Source of the DNA: Marsupella aquatica
Lineage: Eukaryota; Marchantiophyta
Direction: 5' to 3'
Length of the DNA stretch: 64,000 nucleotides
Assembly: GCA_973895155.1 (NCBI GenBank)
Contig: OZ316897.1
Coordinates: 7,688,001-7,752,000, forward strand
Numbering within the stretch: position 1 is the first letter of the stretch; every line of letters starts with the position of its first letter. Made by a program: the position numbers and the translations under genes. Of this stretch, positions 36,416 to 47,860 are shown piece after piece. The notes beneath the pieces were generated by a model. That model was not told where the DNA came from. It ran no database searches and saw only the letters and a list, made by a program, of their open reading frames with translations.

Positions 36416-37469
36416 TCACAATATGTCAACATCATTGAGTAAATCTACCTCATGCGAGCTCGATGCCGCATTAGCAGAGGCAGTAGGGACCTTTACTCGA
36501 TAATCCCTTTTCATGTGGCCAGGCTTGCCACAATTCCAACATGCAAGAGGCTTCCTCTCTTGTGATTTCCCTCTGGACTTAGATCTCCCCCGTGATGTAG
36601 ATCTAAACCTGTTCTGCCCATTCGTGCGCTGCGCTGCTCTTCCCCTGTTCACATTGAGCGCAGTGCCAGAAGAAGATGCTGTCTGTGATTGACCTAGCTT
36701 CTTCTGAGCATCATTAGACAATAATGAGCTCACCACCTCATTATACGAAATGGACTTCAGATCTCTGTACAAGAGCACCTGTTTCAAGCCCTGATAAGAC
36801 GGTGGTAAGGAGCTTAGCAGAAGCAAGGCCTTATCCTCATCTTCAACTCCTTTTCCCAGGTTTGACAGATCCACCGCTAGACTGTCAAATTCATCCAAGT
36901 GATCCTGCATCTTGCTCCCTTCCTTGAGCCTAAGGCTCATCAAGAGACTTCTTGTACAACCGGTCTGACGCATCTTCCCGGTAGTACTTCTCTCTTAGAG
37001 CCTTGAACAGTGACATGCAATCCGCATAATCATCCAGTTGTTTGATGATGTGCGGCTTGAGATATAGCATCACTACATTGACAGCAATCACCTGCTCCTG
37101 TCTCCATTGTCTCACAGAAATCTCCTCCTCTCCATCATACTGCTCTCGCGAAGAGAGCAGATGAGCTAAGCCCATGGCCCGTAGAACACCCTTCACTTGC
37201 TTCTCCCACAGCAAGTAGTCAGTACGACCATCGTACTTCTTCACCTAAAACTTTACTCCTCCGAATCTAGCCATCTCCCTCTTCTTCCCTACTACCGACA
37301 GCTCTGGTAGCAACACAGCTTCCTCCACTGCACGTCGCACCAGTGATCGTACCGGTGTCACTAGTTCTTCCTCAAACGGTAGCAACTCCTCCTCAGACTC
37401 TCCGTCTGACCGTCGCGATCTTGAAGCTCCACCGACGCCAATTTTTCCAGTATCCTCCGAGTCACTCAT
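36416..37469 (-). pseudogene. Copia-1 gag, broken by a stop and a frameshift
   Basis: The frame starts MSDSEDTGK at 37469. It meets a TAG at 37245-37247 where copia-2 has Glu. It resumes with KKYDGRTDYLLWEKQVKGVL, then slips by a base near 36945-36970 (DRLYKK in one frame, SLRLKEGSKMQDHLDEF in the next). It ends with the zinc knuckle CWNCGKPGHMKRDY, whose last Cys is Tyr here. A TGA at 36416-36418 closes gag; pol lies in the same frame beyond it, exactly as in copia-2. Gag forms the particle that packages element RNA. Confidence 0.88.
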
Positions 37470-39017
37470 ATGAAACAATCACGAAAAAACATCTTTTTTC
37501 GAAACTTCTCATAAAACTCAAAACTCAACACCGCCGCATAGCCCACGAAGCTAGGAGTCCAATACTGAAAGCCAAAATCAAAATCAAAATTCGACGGAAA
37601 AGTTATTCAAATTTTGGTCGGGGTGGGTAAAACCTTGGGAAACTCCCTCGTTTTGACCACCTCGGAGAATAACCAAAATACCCAGTACAACCCGTCGTCG
37701 GAATCGCGATGTGATCGGTGCGCCGCGTTGCTAACTCCAGTGGCAACGTCCTCACCAAAAAAGAACCAAAAAAGTTACCGTTCGGCGGACGGAATCTTTG
37801 TCGGATGGCCAAAAAATAGCTCTCTGTTTTTCGGGAATATTCCCGCACAGTACAGCAGGTCTCACAAGGGGCAGTTCCCCCTGTCCAAGCGGTTAAAACG
37901 GAGGGCGGCAGGTCCCGGCACATGGGACAAACTAATGAGAGGGAAAAAAGGCTAAAAATGGGCACTAAAGGGGGTGCTCAAGCCCCTTAAAGCCTAAAAT
38001 ACCACGTAAAGGGCCGGGGGTACGAAGGGCGTATGGCCGGTGTCGGGGCAGGACGAGGGTACAGCCGCGTACAAGCGGCGTAGAGCCGCAAAGGGCTAGG
38101 CATACGATGACAGGGCGGTGCCGCGGTAGCGACCGACATAGTATGGCGGAGGGCGTACGAGCGCGCAAAAAGCGCCGGCCGGTGTTGCGCAGCTCGTCGT
38201 CGTGGCTGAAGGATGAGGGGAAAACAAGGTGCGGGGGGGTTGGGCGTACAAGGGGAAACGATGGGGGACCAAGGGCCGGGACGGTGTGTATACACACCAA
38301 AAGTGGCCCTAACCAAAGCCAAGATTTGACTTTAAAACAAAAAAGCCGTTTACACACCTTGAACGCCGCTGCTTCTCACGAGTAAAGTGAACGTCGCGGA
38401 TGGGAAATGTTGCCGAATTGCACCAGCACAGTCTGCAGCTCCAGTAGAGAAAAAAAATTCGCTGCGTCACACTCACTCCACGTCAAGTGCCAATCCCGGA
38501 CTCAAAACGACCGTTTCGCCGCGATCAAACCGTTGAGCCGTAGCACTTCGCGTTTCTCCCACCGAGTCGGACGTCACGAAGAGAAACCCGGTTTAGATGA
38601 GAACAAGCTCCATAGCTTGTGAAAAAACCTGAACGCCTCCGTCACTCGTCACGTCGCACTTGGTAACAACTCGACAACAAATCAACTACCGAAACGATCA
38701 GCTTGCTTCAACCTTCAACTTGAGCTACAACATGCGACGCCTCCCGCACCGCACAGCTCACACCATTGAAGAAACAATCTCTAGTTTCTCCCCCGAAATA
38801 CCGTCGAACACGAATAAACCCTGAACGACGCAAACTTCAATTCCTCTGCACCACGGATACCGATCAGCGAGTTCTAACCACCGTTAGAAAGCCCTCTCAC
38901 TAACCTATCCGCTCAGCCACACACATTCAAGTTTCATGCGACAAAACTCTGAATGTGCCATCAACAATGAATGCTGGAAAAACACGTCACGAAAAAACCT
39001 CGTCACCTCCCAGGCAT

Positions 39018-39029
39018 GCTCTGATACCA
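39018..39029 (-). promoter_or_regulatory. Copia-1 primer binding site (initiator tRNA-Met)
   Basis: TGGTATCAGAGC on the minus strand, two bases after the 5' LTR, is the standard copia complement to the 3' end of initiator tRNA-Met. Confidence 0.9.
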
Positions 39030-39031
39030 CT

Positions 39032-39375
39032 TGTTGAGCATAGACGACATTCGTAACGGCAAGCCCATGAACCATCCAACACACAATAGTCGACACAGAG
39101 AGATACGTGGTTCACCTCCACATGAGGCTACGTCCACGGGAACACACAAGAGCTTTATTGCACTCTAGGCCGACCGGCCATACCAAGCATCCACAGCACA
39201 AGCTCTCCCTATCTCTCAACTAGCTCCGTAACAATGAGCCTTTGTTCCACCAAGGTCTGGCATCAGCCCTGGCTATATGCACAACAGCACTACCGCTAAC
39301 CTTAGCTAGGTCCTAACCTGAGTTAGCCTAACTGTGGTTAGCACAAGAGTCACAAGACTAGAGCAATATCTAACA
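39032..39375 (-). repeat. Copia-1 5' LTR
   Basis: Same length as its partner. The eight differences are A/G or C/T exchanges at, for example, the AGAC(A/G)ACATTC and CAACTA(A/G)CTCC positions. Confidence 0.93.
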
Positions 39376-39387
39376 GTCACTGCTGCC

Positions 39388-42300
39388 ATGTCCACATCTG
39401 TGTTTGATATTGCAGGGTTGGAGGCCTGCTCGGGGGCCTGCTTGGATGCTTTCAGTCCACGACATGATCCACCTCTACCATATGCAGATGGTCTTGTGCC
39501 AGATGCTCTGAATCATGTTTTGCAACAGTTGCATGGCTTGAGCATTGATTATGATGCAGAAATGGGAAATTTGCACCAGCCACTAAAATTGCCGACGTTG
39601 CGTAAAAGCCATTCCCAACATGCCAAATGCGATAGAATTCAGACTGCTCCTGGGGAATTTGAGTATGGTGTTCTTGAGTGGTATGGATCCAAAAGTGATT
39701 ATGCTTGGATTCCGGAAGGCAGGCTTCAAGATTTCATATGGGGTGAGAACATGAGGCAGGATTTCCACACCCAATTCTCCACGAGGCAAATGACAGAGAA
39801 CCGTATCTACAAAACCGGGCCTTTGATCAAGACCACAACCTTGTATTGCTGTTGTTTTGGCCCTGAAGACTATCGCGGATGGAAATCCACAAAGGTGCCT
39901 GAGAATTTGAAATCCAAGGACGAGAAGGTGTTTTTGAAGAGCAAAACTGTGATAGGTAATTATTTAATTTGGTGTGTTGTATATAGCTATGTACAGCCTT
40001 TTCATGTCATATATCTTCAACATTGTCTAATCTTCTTTGTGGAATGTGTGTTCTTCATAGGAATGTCTGTTCATCGTGGCTGTCGATGTTCTTTCACTTC
40101 CACTAAATATGAGGACCGCCTAGGGGCTATACTCATCAGATGGATACGCAAAATGCATTTGGACAGGCAGGATAAGGTTTGCCATGGCCTCCAAGACTCG
40201 ACAGCTTTTGAAGCTAATGCTCATATAGTTCCACAAATTTCCTTGAAGTTACAAACTAAAATTGAGCACTACCTCAAGGTAGGGTTGACTGCAAGGGCAA
40301 TTGTGGATGCACACTTTGAAGAGATCCTTACAAGATGGCGGAAAGACCACCCAGTTGAAGATGCCGATGTAATCATGTCCAGGGACATGCAATTGACTCC
40401 TAGAGACGTGCAGATAGTAAGGGATTCTATGCGTCGCCGACAACCGGATTACTATTCTGACGAAGCCCAAGCCACAAGCTTGTGGGTCCTACATAACGAT
40501 GACCAAGTCCTCCTTTTTCAACCACAAATAAAAGCCAAAAATCAGCCCTTTATCCTGATGTGGGAGTCTCCTTGGCAACAAAAAAAGGTAGCTGAACTTG
40601 GTCACGATGGACCAGTAGCGTTTGATGCTACCTTTGGGACAAATCACTTGGGTGTAAGTAGTGCTGCTTCTATGGATTTTGGGCTCATGTATTTGCCTCT
40701 CTCGTTCAGGCTTCAATCACAAATGCACAAACTCATTTCAATGTCTTAAATTAATATTTTTTCATGTATCGTAGTTCCCATTTTACACGGCGGTAGGTCT
40801 TTGACAAGTTCCAGAATGCAATTCCTGTAGCCTTTGCAACAAACATGCAAAGCTTTGCAAGTCAGGCAGGAGTTGACCGCGCTAAAGGATTGCATAAACT
40901 CCCAGAGGGCAGACCTGAATTTGGCACTTCCTTGGATGCCTAATTGTTGGATTGTTGATGTAGCAGACGAAGAGCAAGTTGCGATCAGGTACTTCCGAGA
41001 CGGTATAGATTACATGCAGTTTTCCGACTAATTAGGCCATCTTTTTTTGGGCCTTTTTTGCAATTTGACTATGTGCATGGCTCATCATGTTTGCAGGGAA
41101 GTCTTCTCGGATGTGCCCATTACATTCTGTACATGGCATGTTTGAAGAGCCTGGATGAAGAACATAATCTCAAAGGTCTTTTGTCCATTTGCCAAAGCCC
41201 AGATCAATTTAATCTGGGGCCAATCATGTATTCCGACACCGATGATACCAGTGAGTTCAATTCATTGGCAGCACAGTGCCTTCCAAAAAGCATCCTAGAC
41301 CATTTGCGCAAGTAATACATTTTGAGCACTGGCAAGAATATGTGGTTTTGGCCATTGTTGACAACTCTCAAGCCTTCATGGATCGATGGATACAAACCCA
41401 GCCAGTGTTTGTGGCATATTACAAAAGAGAATGGCATCAGAAGGTGTGCGGCTGGGCAGTGAAGCTACGAACATACCGTCATGCAAATCAGAATACTAAT
41501 GGTGGTATCGAACGTTGGCACCACACACTCAAGATAGAGTTGAAAGCGGGTAGGTACAGTATTACAGGACGAACCATACCTTGGCTGCTAGGTTGGTTGA
41601 GAGTCCTGGAGAATCATTACTAGTGCATTGGTGCAACCAAATTTCAAGGACGCATCAGGAACAAGACGATCAAAGGGCTTGTGCATAGGTCCTTAAACAG
41701 GGCCAAGGCAATCCCAGATGATTATGTGCAGACTTTTGAGTGCGGCATGGTCCATTGTGCATGTGTTAGAAGCACTTCATCAAAGAATTTTTCCCGTAAG
41801 GAGCATCTTGTAACCGGACTTGTAACCGATCGGGACAACGATAGTTGCTCCTGTACATGTGGGTATTCTCTTCAGGGTAATGCATGCAAGCATCAGGTAA
41901 ATCCCATCAATCCTGCATGATTTGTAATATAATATCATGAAAAGGGTACATGATCAGGTTTTGCTGAGCAATACAATCTGATTGTGCAGATAAAAGTTCT
42001 GTTGCTTACAAAGAGGATGACCAAATTGGAAGTACTCCATCAACTTGGAACTAAAATGGGTTCATTTGCAGGAGGTCTCGACCACCATTTCAATGTTGCA
42101 CATGGGGAAGCCCCACAATTGCCCACTGAGGTTGCAGATGTCAATCTCACTTATGGCTCTGACGATATTTGGGACATTGTACACACTGATGCCACACAGG
42201 CATTTGAAGTGTGTCCGCCCCTGGAGGACTTCCAAGCACTGGTAAGCAAATGTTATGGGCAAATCTCATACCAACTAACACTGGGTAAGAAAGCTTACAG

Positions 42301-42640
42301 GGAATTGTTGTTGTGGATGGAGTCTATGTTGAAACAAGAAGCCCAACAGAATGTGGGAATGTTGGAGCGAGAGTCAGGTTGCAAGGCACTTACGGTTGCC
42401 AAAGGGACCGACAGAACTCCTGTTAGGAAACGAGGATGGGTGGACAAAATGATGGTTGCCAACCACAAAACCAAGCGCAAGGGGAAGGGGAAGCAAGCTC
42501 ATGACATCACCAACAAAGAGAATGAGCCATTGTATCCCCAAGGGGACTTGCACAATTTGGTTGACCAGTGGACCCAATGCACCAAAGAAACTACAAATCG
42601 AATGCCAGGAGAAGCAGCCATCATTCCAAGCAAAATTTGA
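39388..42640 (+). pseudogene. MULE-B transposase (MuDRA-like, SWIM zinc finger), several frameshifts
   Basis: ATG 39388 (MSTSVFDIAGLEAC) opens exon 1 to 39955. A phase-1 intron (39956-40060) leads to HRGCRCSFTSTKYEDRLG, and PVAFDATFGTNHLG holds the first catalytic Asp. An intron from 40654 ends near 40774; the next exon starts FPFYTAV and shifts by one base, then again before NCWIVDVADEEQVAIR (second Asp). An intron 40989-41096 joins EVFSDVPITFCTWHV, followed by TGA. Further pieces are WAVKLRTYRHANQNTNGGIERWHHTLK and the SWIM finger CSCTCGYSLQGNACKH, then a basic C-terminus ending at 42640. The enzyme would recognise the terminal repeats and excise the element. At least two frameshifts and one stop make it inactive here. 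The copia-1 insertion removes its leader. Confidence 0.87.
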
Positions 42641-43863
42641 GAAGGAATACGTAGGTGCGCTAGCCGACATGTCCCAAGCCATCTCAGACCAAGCGGACAC
42701 CAAAGGGAAATCAGAACAGCCAAATCCGTCCATGCCAAGGAGGACCAAAAAGACTCGAGTAGCCCTGCCATTTCAGTACAAAAAGTACTCACCCAGGCTT
42801 CGCAATCAGCCGTCTTCAAGGGCTTGTAAGGTCGGCAAACATGGACCTCATTGGAAACATCCATATTGGATCCAGCTAGGCCTAGGCTATCTTGCCTAAC
42901 TTTGCAGATCTTGTATAGGCCTTCTCAGTTGGAGCTACACCAAATGTCACTCTTCCACAACCGGCATTACATGACGTTATAGTCTCCATTGTCGATGAAT
43001 AAAGACAATATTCCAGGTCTTCCTATGTAACAGGGAACTTTATTTATTATAATGGATGTCCTTGAGCTCTTTTTTGTGGATGGCATAATACTACCAATTC
43101 ATTCATGCGTCATGATCCCACCCAATTACGTTGCCCAAAACATGTCTGAAATTGCATAAAGGCTGATACAAAATATATAAGGAGTACCAGTGTGAACAAA
43201 GTGGAAAAGTTCTCATTTTTTATAATGCAAGCGCTGCCACTGACAAGTCGATAGCCAATGGGTTGAACCGTGTAATTCACATTGTACACAATGTATGTTT
43301 TACAGCACGAAGTAAATCCTACGATGAGCACATGCGCTTTTGCAAAAATGGTCTACGACCGCATGAGTGCACGGTTCTTCTTATCAAAAATAAGCGGGTA
43401 TACAAGGAGTCACTAAATTTACAGCAGCTGCAATGTATGCAAAGCTTTGCAACAGCTACACGTACTGTATGCAAAAATTAGAGCGAGGACCTTAGTGTGT
43501 GCCAAATGATTCAAGAGTCTTGTGTTGCACTACTACATGTTATCCTTAAGATTACAGTTGCCCACGTGCTTTGCCATGCTCAGCTGCTGGAATTGCATCA
43601 GAATTTGGACCACTGGCAGAGATTTCCGACATTACAACATCCTTGTCTGTCGTGATAGTGTCAAACATTTAGGCTGCCAGGTCATCAAGAATACGTTCCT
43701 TGTCCTTGCGTTCGCTGTCAGACTCAAAAACTGGCTTGTCGTCTGAAGTGTCAGTCCATTCAGCCTTTGCTTCAATATGCAACAAGTGTCCCCGTCAACA
43801 AATCTATTAATTTATAAATCCGCAGAGTGCATAGATATAGAAATTGTGGGTTGTACAAAATAC
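42641..43863. other. Convergent intergenic region of MULE-B
   Basis: The plus-strand continuation to 42899 is open in another frame (RRTKKTRVALPFQYKKYSPR) and may be the true transposase C-terminus after a frameshift. Beyond that I see nothing but AT-rich sequence between the 3' ends of the two genes. Confidence 0.5.
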
Positions 43864-45399
43864 CTATTTCTTTGCAAAATCATAGGTATAGGAGTGGGCT
43901 TTCTTGTATCGGGCAACCATGTCGAGTATATATCTCTGAATTGCCTTACACTTTCGTTCTGCCTTCCACTTCTGGTAGTCATTGTCCCCCATAATCTGAA
44001 ATAGTGCCCACCCGTGTTCTTCCTCCCACAGTAGACTGTCATGTTTACAACGCATCCACTTTAGAGCATCTTCAGAAAGACATTTCCGTTGCATTGCCAT
44101 GACATCGTGGACTTTGATTGCAGAGTAGTCGGCCTCCAATTGTTCAAAGAAGTTCTTTATTGAAGCCGTGGCAGTTCAGGATAATCTGCCAATTTAAAAT
44201 TCATCCAAGAGGGCATACCCATCATCTTCAATGTCATTCAGAGCATTGGTGGTCTAGTTACATACATAATTGGAATGCGGGCATTCTGAAATCAAGGCTT
44301 AGAAGGTAGCCCAATCGCGATCGTTAAGTAAACTGTCCCAAGCATGGAAACCCAGATTGACCACGATGAGTTCAAAGAACATAATGAATATGTTTTCAGA
44401 TGGAACAATAGGTGGGGGGTGCTCAACACGGTTCTCTTCAAACTGTGTCACAAACTTGGATAGAGTCGTTGCCCTGCACCATTCATGTCTCAACAATAAG
44501 AAAGCACATCGACAATCCAAAGTGTAATCATTCGACGTACCAATTCAATAGCGAGAAAATGGACTCACTTCATCCGCCTTTTAGTGATCCCCCATCGCTA
44601 TCGCAATGACCCCACTGCAATGGTTGAATTGGTCGATGTTTAAGGTGCTGGGTGTTTTCTGCGAGCATCATTCCTGATCTCATTTCTGATTAAGGTGTTG
44701 TGCAAGTGGGTCTTTTGTATACAATGATGTTGGGGTTCCATCACTAATCAGTCCCTGCTTATTGTATACATGGCAGCCATATGTCCGCAAGTTTTTGAAG
44801 GCAACATTTTTGCAAGGCAACATCTTGCACACGGCTCCATTGCCGTATTTCCAGAAATGAACCCCCTCTTTAGCTTGGCAAGCCAAGTCTAACTCCTGTT
44901 GAGAACTCAAATTCATTAATTTGTTCATTGTAGCGAGCAACATGTAATGCAACAAGCACGTCATAAAATGGCACCAATCTTACCGCTTTGCAGTGGGCAC
45001 AGAGTTCAGGTAAATGTGCAGACTGGCTCATAATTCCCCTTTGGAAATGGTGGATGCCCTTCAGATCCTTGGTCATTCATGGATGTGGTGTTGGAAACCT
45101 GCCTTTGTGTATACTGAGCAGGAACCTTTGCGCTTCTTGGCGAACATCTTGCCCACTCCCTATATTGGATTCCAACCTTTGCTCTTCGGGGAGTAAACCG
45201 TGTTGGTTGAACAAAGGCATCAACATTGTTATGCCTTCTTTTCTTGGCACTTGTTGGGCACTCTGAATTAGATGACGATGCAATTGTCACTGCCACAACC
45301 TGGGTTTCTTCCTCGTCATTGGCGAGGGCTTCAGTGACCATGCAATTATGCTTTTTGTTTGTTGAGCACTGACACCGTGGCCTCACATGACGCATGCTT
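43864..45399 (-). pseudogene. MULE-B second gene, 3' exons (unknown function)
   Basis: Minus-strand open pieces with protein-like composition: 45395-45006 (RCQCSTNKKHNC, then AKKRRHNNVDAFVQPTRF), 44964-44680 (KYGNGAVCKMLPCKNVAFKN), 44520-44299 (FELIVVNLGFHAWDSLLND) and 44139-43864 (LLWEEEHGWALFQIMGD, ending YDFAKK). Good intron borders were not fixed. I do not recognise the family. Position and orientation, convergent to the transposase inside the same inverted repeats, match mudrB of MuDR, but no sequence similarity is claimed. Copia-2 separates these exons from the 5' part at 51805-53360. Confidence 0.5.
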
Positions 45400-45404
45400 G
45401 GGGG

Positions 45405-45879
45405 TGTTGGGTATTTACTCTTACGTCTAGGTTAGGTATGACGTGGTTGGTACAACAACGTGGGTTGGTACAACTACGTGGTTAGGTACAACTACGTGAT
45501 TAGGTACAACTATGTGGTTAGGTACAACTACGTGATTAGGTACAACTATGTGGTTAGGTACAACTACGTGATTAGGTACAACTATGTGGTTAGGTACAAC
45601 TATGTGGTTAGGTACAACTAAGTTGCACACTATATCATAAGAGGCATGTGTGCTTGGAGAGGTAGAACCAAGGCTCATTGTTATGGAGCCACTTGAGAGA
45701 TAGGGAGAGCTTACACTGTGGAGACTCGGTATAGCCGACGGGCTTAGAGTTCAGTAAAGCTCTCTTGTGTGTTCCCGTGGATGTAGCCTCAAGGAGGTGA
45801 ACCACGTATCTCTTGTGTCGACTATTGTGCGTTGGATGGTTCATGGGCTTGCCGTTGCGATCGTCGTCTATGCTCAACA
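45405..45879 (+). repeat. Copia-2 5' LTR
   Basis: 475 bp. It contains an 18-bp tandem array (45443-45622) in its U3-like part. The last ~125 bp resemble the copia-1 LTR end. Confidence 0.95.
45443..45622. promoter_or_regulatory. 18-bp tandem array in copia-2 LTR (also 51363-51542)
   Basis: Ten units of GTGGTTAGGTACAACTAC or GTGATTAGGTACAACTAT, often alternating. Inverted, GTTAGGT is ACCTAAC, the AC-III MYB core; many unit joins give TACGTG, a bZIP-type ACGTG core. Tobacco Tto1 and Tnt1 LTRs carry tandem enhancer boxes, Tto1 being driven by a MYB protein, so a stress or developmental enhancer is a fair inference. Translation of this array gives a long repetitive VVPNH frame that is not a gene. 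Confidence 0.7.
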
Positions 45880-45881
45880 AT

Positions 45882-45893
45882 TGGTATCAGAGC
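45882..45893 (+). promoter_or_regulatory. Copia-2 primer binding site (initiator tRNA-Met)
   Basis: TGGTATCAGAGC lies two bases after the 5' LTR. Confidence 0.92.
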
Positions 45894-46825
45894 ATGCTTG
45901 GGAGAAAATTGGCAATCGACTCGGAGGGAGAAGCGTCAAGTGTTTTGACTCAACGGAGAGATTGAGGCAAGACGATTGTTTTTGAGTCCGGGATTGGCTC
46001 TTTGATGCAAAGAGGAAGGCTAAGCAAAATCAATTACCTTGTTGGACTTGGTGACGGCACCAAGTGCATTGATCAACATTCGTTGTTGACAAGGTACCAT
46101 TTTTTTCTCTTTGAAAAACTGATTCGAAATTGGCTATGGCAATTGAGAGAAATCTGTCATCTTTACCAATTTTTTTCTCCCTCGTTCTTTCCTCGTTTTG
46201 GGTGCTTCTTATATCGATCTTCATCGCCTCGGAGTCTAGTTTCCAAATCTGAAATCGGATCTTGATTTCGTCAAAACCCGAGTGAGATATCTTGCGTTTG
46301 GTGTCGAGGGGTACATTCTGCCGTGTGTATTTTCTGCGCGCGCGACCAGATTTCGACGACGAAAGGTGGTAGGGGGTTTTGGGGGTTCGAGGACACATGT
46401 CAGCCCCTCGATTGTTCTTCCAAAATTCCCACAGGGCCTGTACAAGGGTCATAGAATATTCCAAAAAACCAGAGAGCTATTTTTTGACCGTCCGACAAAG
46501 ATTTCATCCGCCGAACGGTAACTTTTTTGGTTATTTTTCGGCGAGGTCATAGCCATTGAAGTTGGCAATGCAGCGCACCAATCACATCGCAATTTTGACA
46601 ACGGGTTGTACTTGGTATTTCGGTTATTCCCTGAGGTGGTCAAAACGGGGGAGTTTCCCAAGGTTTTACCCACCTCGACCAAAATTTGAATAACTTTTCC
46701 GTCAAATTTCGATTTTGATTTCGGTTTTCAGTATTGGACTCCTAGCTTTGTGGGCTACGCGGCGGTGTTGAGTTTCGAGTTTTTTGAGAAGTTGTGAAAA
46801 ACAACATTTTTTGTGACTTTCTCAT

Positions 46826-47860
46826 ATGAGTGATTCGGAGGAGTTTTTTGAAGACGTGGAACTTGAAGCACGAGGATCACCGCGGAGGTTTCAAGGGCAG
46901 AGAGAGGAGCAGGAGGAAGAGCACGTGACACCGATACCATCACCGGTGCGGCGTGTGGTGGAGGAAGCACTACTACTACCGGAGCTCACGGTAAAGAAGA
47001 AGATGGGGACTTTCAAGCTTGGGGGACCCAAGTATGAAGTGACAAAGTATGATGGGCGCTCTGACTACTTGCTATGGGAGAAGCAGGTGAAGGGAGTGCT
47101 TTATGCGTCAGGGATGGGCCAACTGCTGAGCCCTCGTGAAGACGATGTTGATGAGAAACAATGGGACCGCATGCAGGAGCAGGGAGTGTGGTGTGTTACA
47201 CTCTATCTCATGCCTCCCATCATCAAGCAGTTGGGTGCACATAAGGATTGCATGTCCTTGTTTGCGGAATTGCAGAGCAAGTATCACCGCAAGGAGTTGT
47301 CGAACCGGCTCTACACTTCCTACAAACTGATGAGTTTCAGGATGAAGGAATCTGGTACGAAGTTGCAAGACCATGTGGATGCTTTCAACGACATGGTTGT
47401 TGACTTGGAAAACCTTGGGAAGACTTTGAATGATGAGACGAAGGCTTTGCAACTTCTTAGTTCATTGCCTCCATCTTACCAGTCCCTATCACGAGTGTTG
47501 TTGCATCGTGATAGGGATACCATTTCATACAATGACGTGGTAAGTTCTCTGCTTAGTGATGATCTTCAGCAGAAGATGCACATCACGTCACAGCCTTCAT
47601 CATCTGGTGCTGCCCTCAATGTTAACCGTGGGAGGAGTATGCAGCGACCAACTGGGGACCGTAGAACCCAGTTTAGATCTAAATCCAGATCTAAGTCCAA
47701 GGGTAAATCCCCTCAGAGGAGGCAGGTGACATGTTGGAAGTGCAACCAAGTTGGACACTTCAAGCAAGACTGTAAGGGAAAGGCAGCGGAAACTTCATCG
47801 GCAAATGTGGCTAGGGCTGATGGAGAAGCTGATTTACTCAATGATGAGTATGTTTTATGA
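46826..47860 (+). CDS. gag: Copia-2 Gag
   Basis: ATG 46826 opens MSDSEEFFEDVELE; the protein has 344 residues. An acidic N-terminus is followed by the copia Gag core (YDGRSDYLLWEKQVKGVL, LQDHVDAFNDMVVDLENLGK, LLSSLPPSYQSLSRVLLHRD), a basic Ser/Arg tract (FRSKSRSKSKGKSPQRR) and one zinc knuckle CWKCNQVGHFKQDC (CX2CX4HX4C). It forms the particle in the cytoplasm and binds element RNA. The leader between LTR and ATG is about 0.95 kb. The frame ends LLNDEYVL-TGA and pol follows in the same frame. Confidence 0.95.
   Translation: MSDSEEFFEDVELEARGSPRRFQGQREEQEEEHVTPIPSPVRRVVEEALLLPELTVKKKMGTFKLGGPKYEVTKYDGRSDYLLWEKQVKGVLYASGMGQLLSPREDDVDEKQWDRMQEQGVWCVTLYLMPPIIKQLGAHKDCMSLFAELQSKYHRKELSNRLYTSYKLMSFRMKESGTKLQDHVDAFNDMVVDLENLGKTLNDETKALQLLSSLPPSYQSLSRVLLHRDRDTISYNDVVSSLLSDDLQQKMHITSQPSSSGAALNVNRGRSMQRPTGDRRTQFRSKSRSKSKGKSPQRRQVTCWKCNQVGHFKQDCKGKAAETSSANVARADGEADLLNDEYVL
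47858..47860 (+). promoter_or_regulatory. UGA codon between copia-2 gag and pol, candidate readthrough site
   Basis: TTA TGA AGC separates gag from pol in one continuous frame of about 1,435 codons. Copia-1 has TTG TGA TGT at the matching place (36416-36418), with LLND upstream and YAL then WILD downstream in both. A shared stop in a single frame is the layout of translational readthrough. Confidence 0.6.

Larger units (their letters stand above)
32646..39375 (-). mobile_element. Copia-1: Ty1/copia LTR retrotransposon inserted in the MULE-B leader
   Basis: Two 344-bp LTRs (32646-32989, 39032-39375) begin and end TGTTG...TAACA as read on the plus strand and are flanked by the 5-bp duplication GTCAC (32641-32645, 39376-39380). 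Order on the minus strand is LTR, tRNA-Met primer site, gag, protease, integrase, RT, RNase H, polypurine tract, LTR. By direct reading the LTRs differ at eight sites, all transitions. Coding lesions make it non-autonomous. It sits 8 bp upstream of the MULE-B transposase ATG. Confidence 0.95.

Noticed and set aside
32634-39380. Solo LTR or two unrelated LTR insertions
   Set aside because: Matching 344-bp LTRs, one GTCAC duplication pair, primer site and full internal order show one complete element.
39334-39387. ORF start upstream of the MULE-B transposase (VSTRVTRLEQYLTV)
   Set aside because: This text is the end of the copia-1 LTR read through into the MULE; the MULE start is the ATG at 39388.
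45427-45678. Minus-strand frame coding a VVPNH/IVVPNH repeat protein (also at 51347-51598)
   Set aside because: It is the translation of the 18-bp tandem array in the copia-2 LTRs; 18 is a multiple of 3, so the frame stays open by construction.
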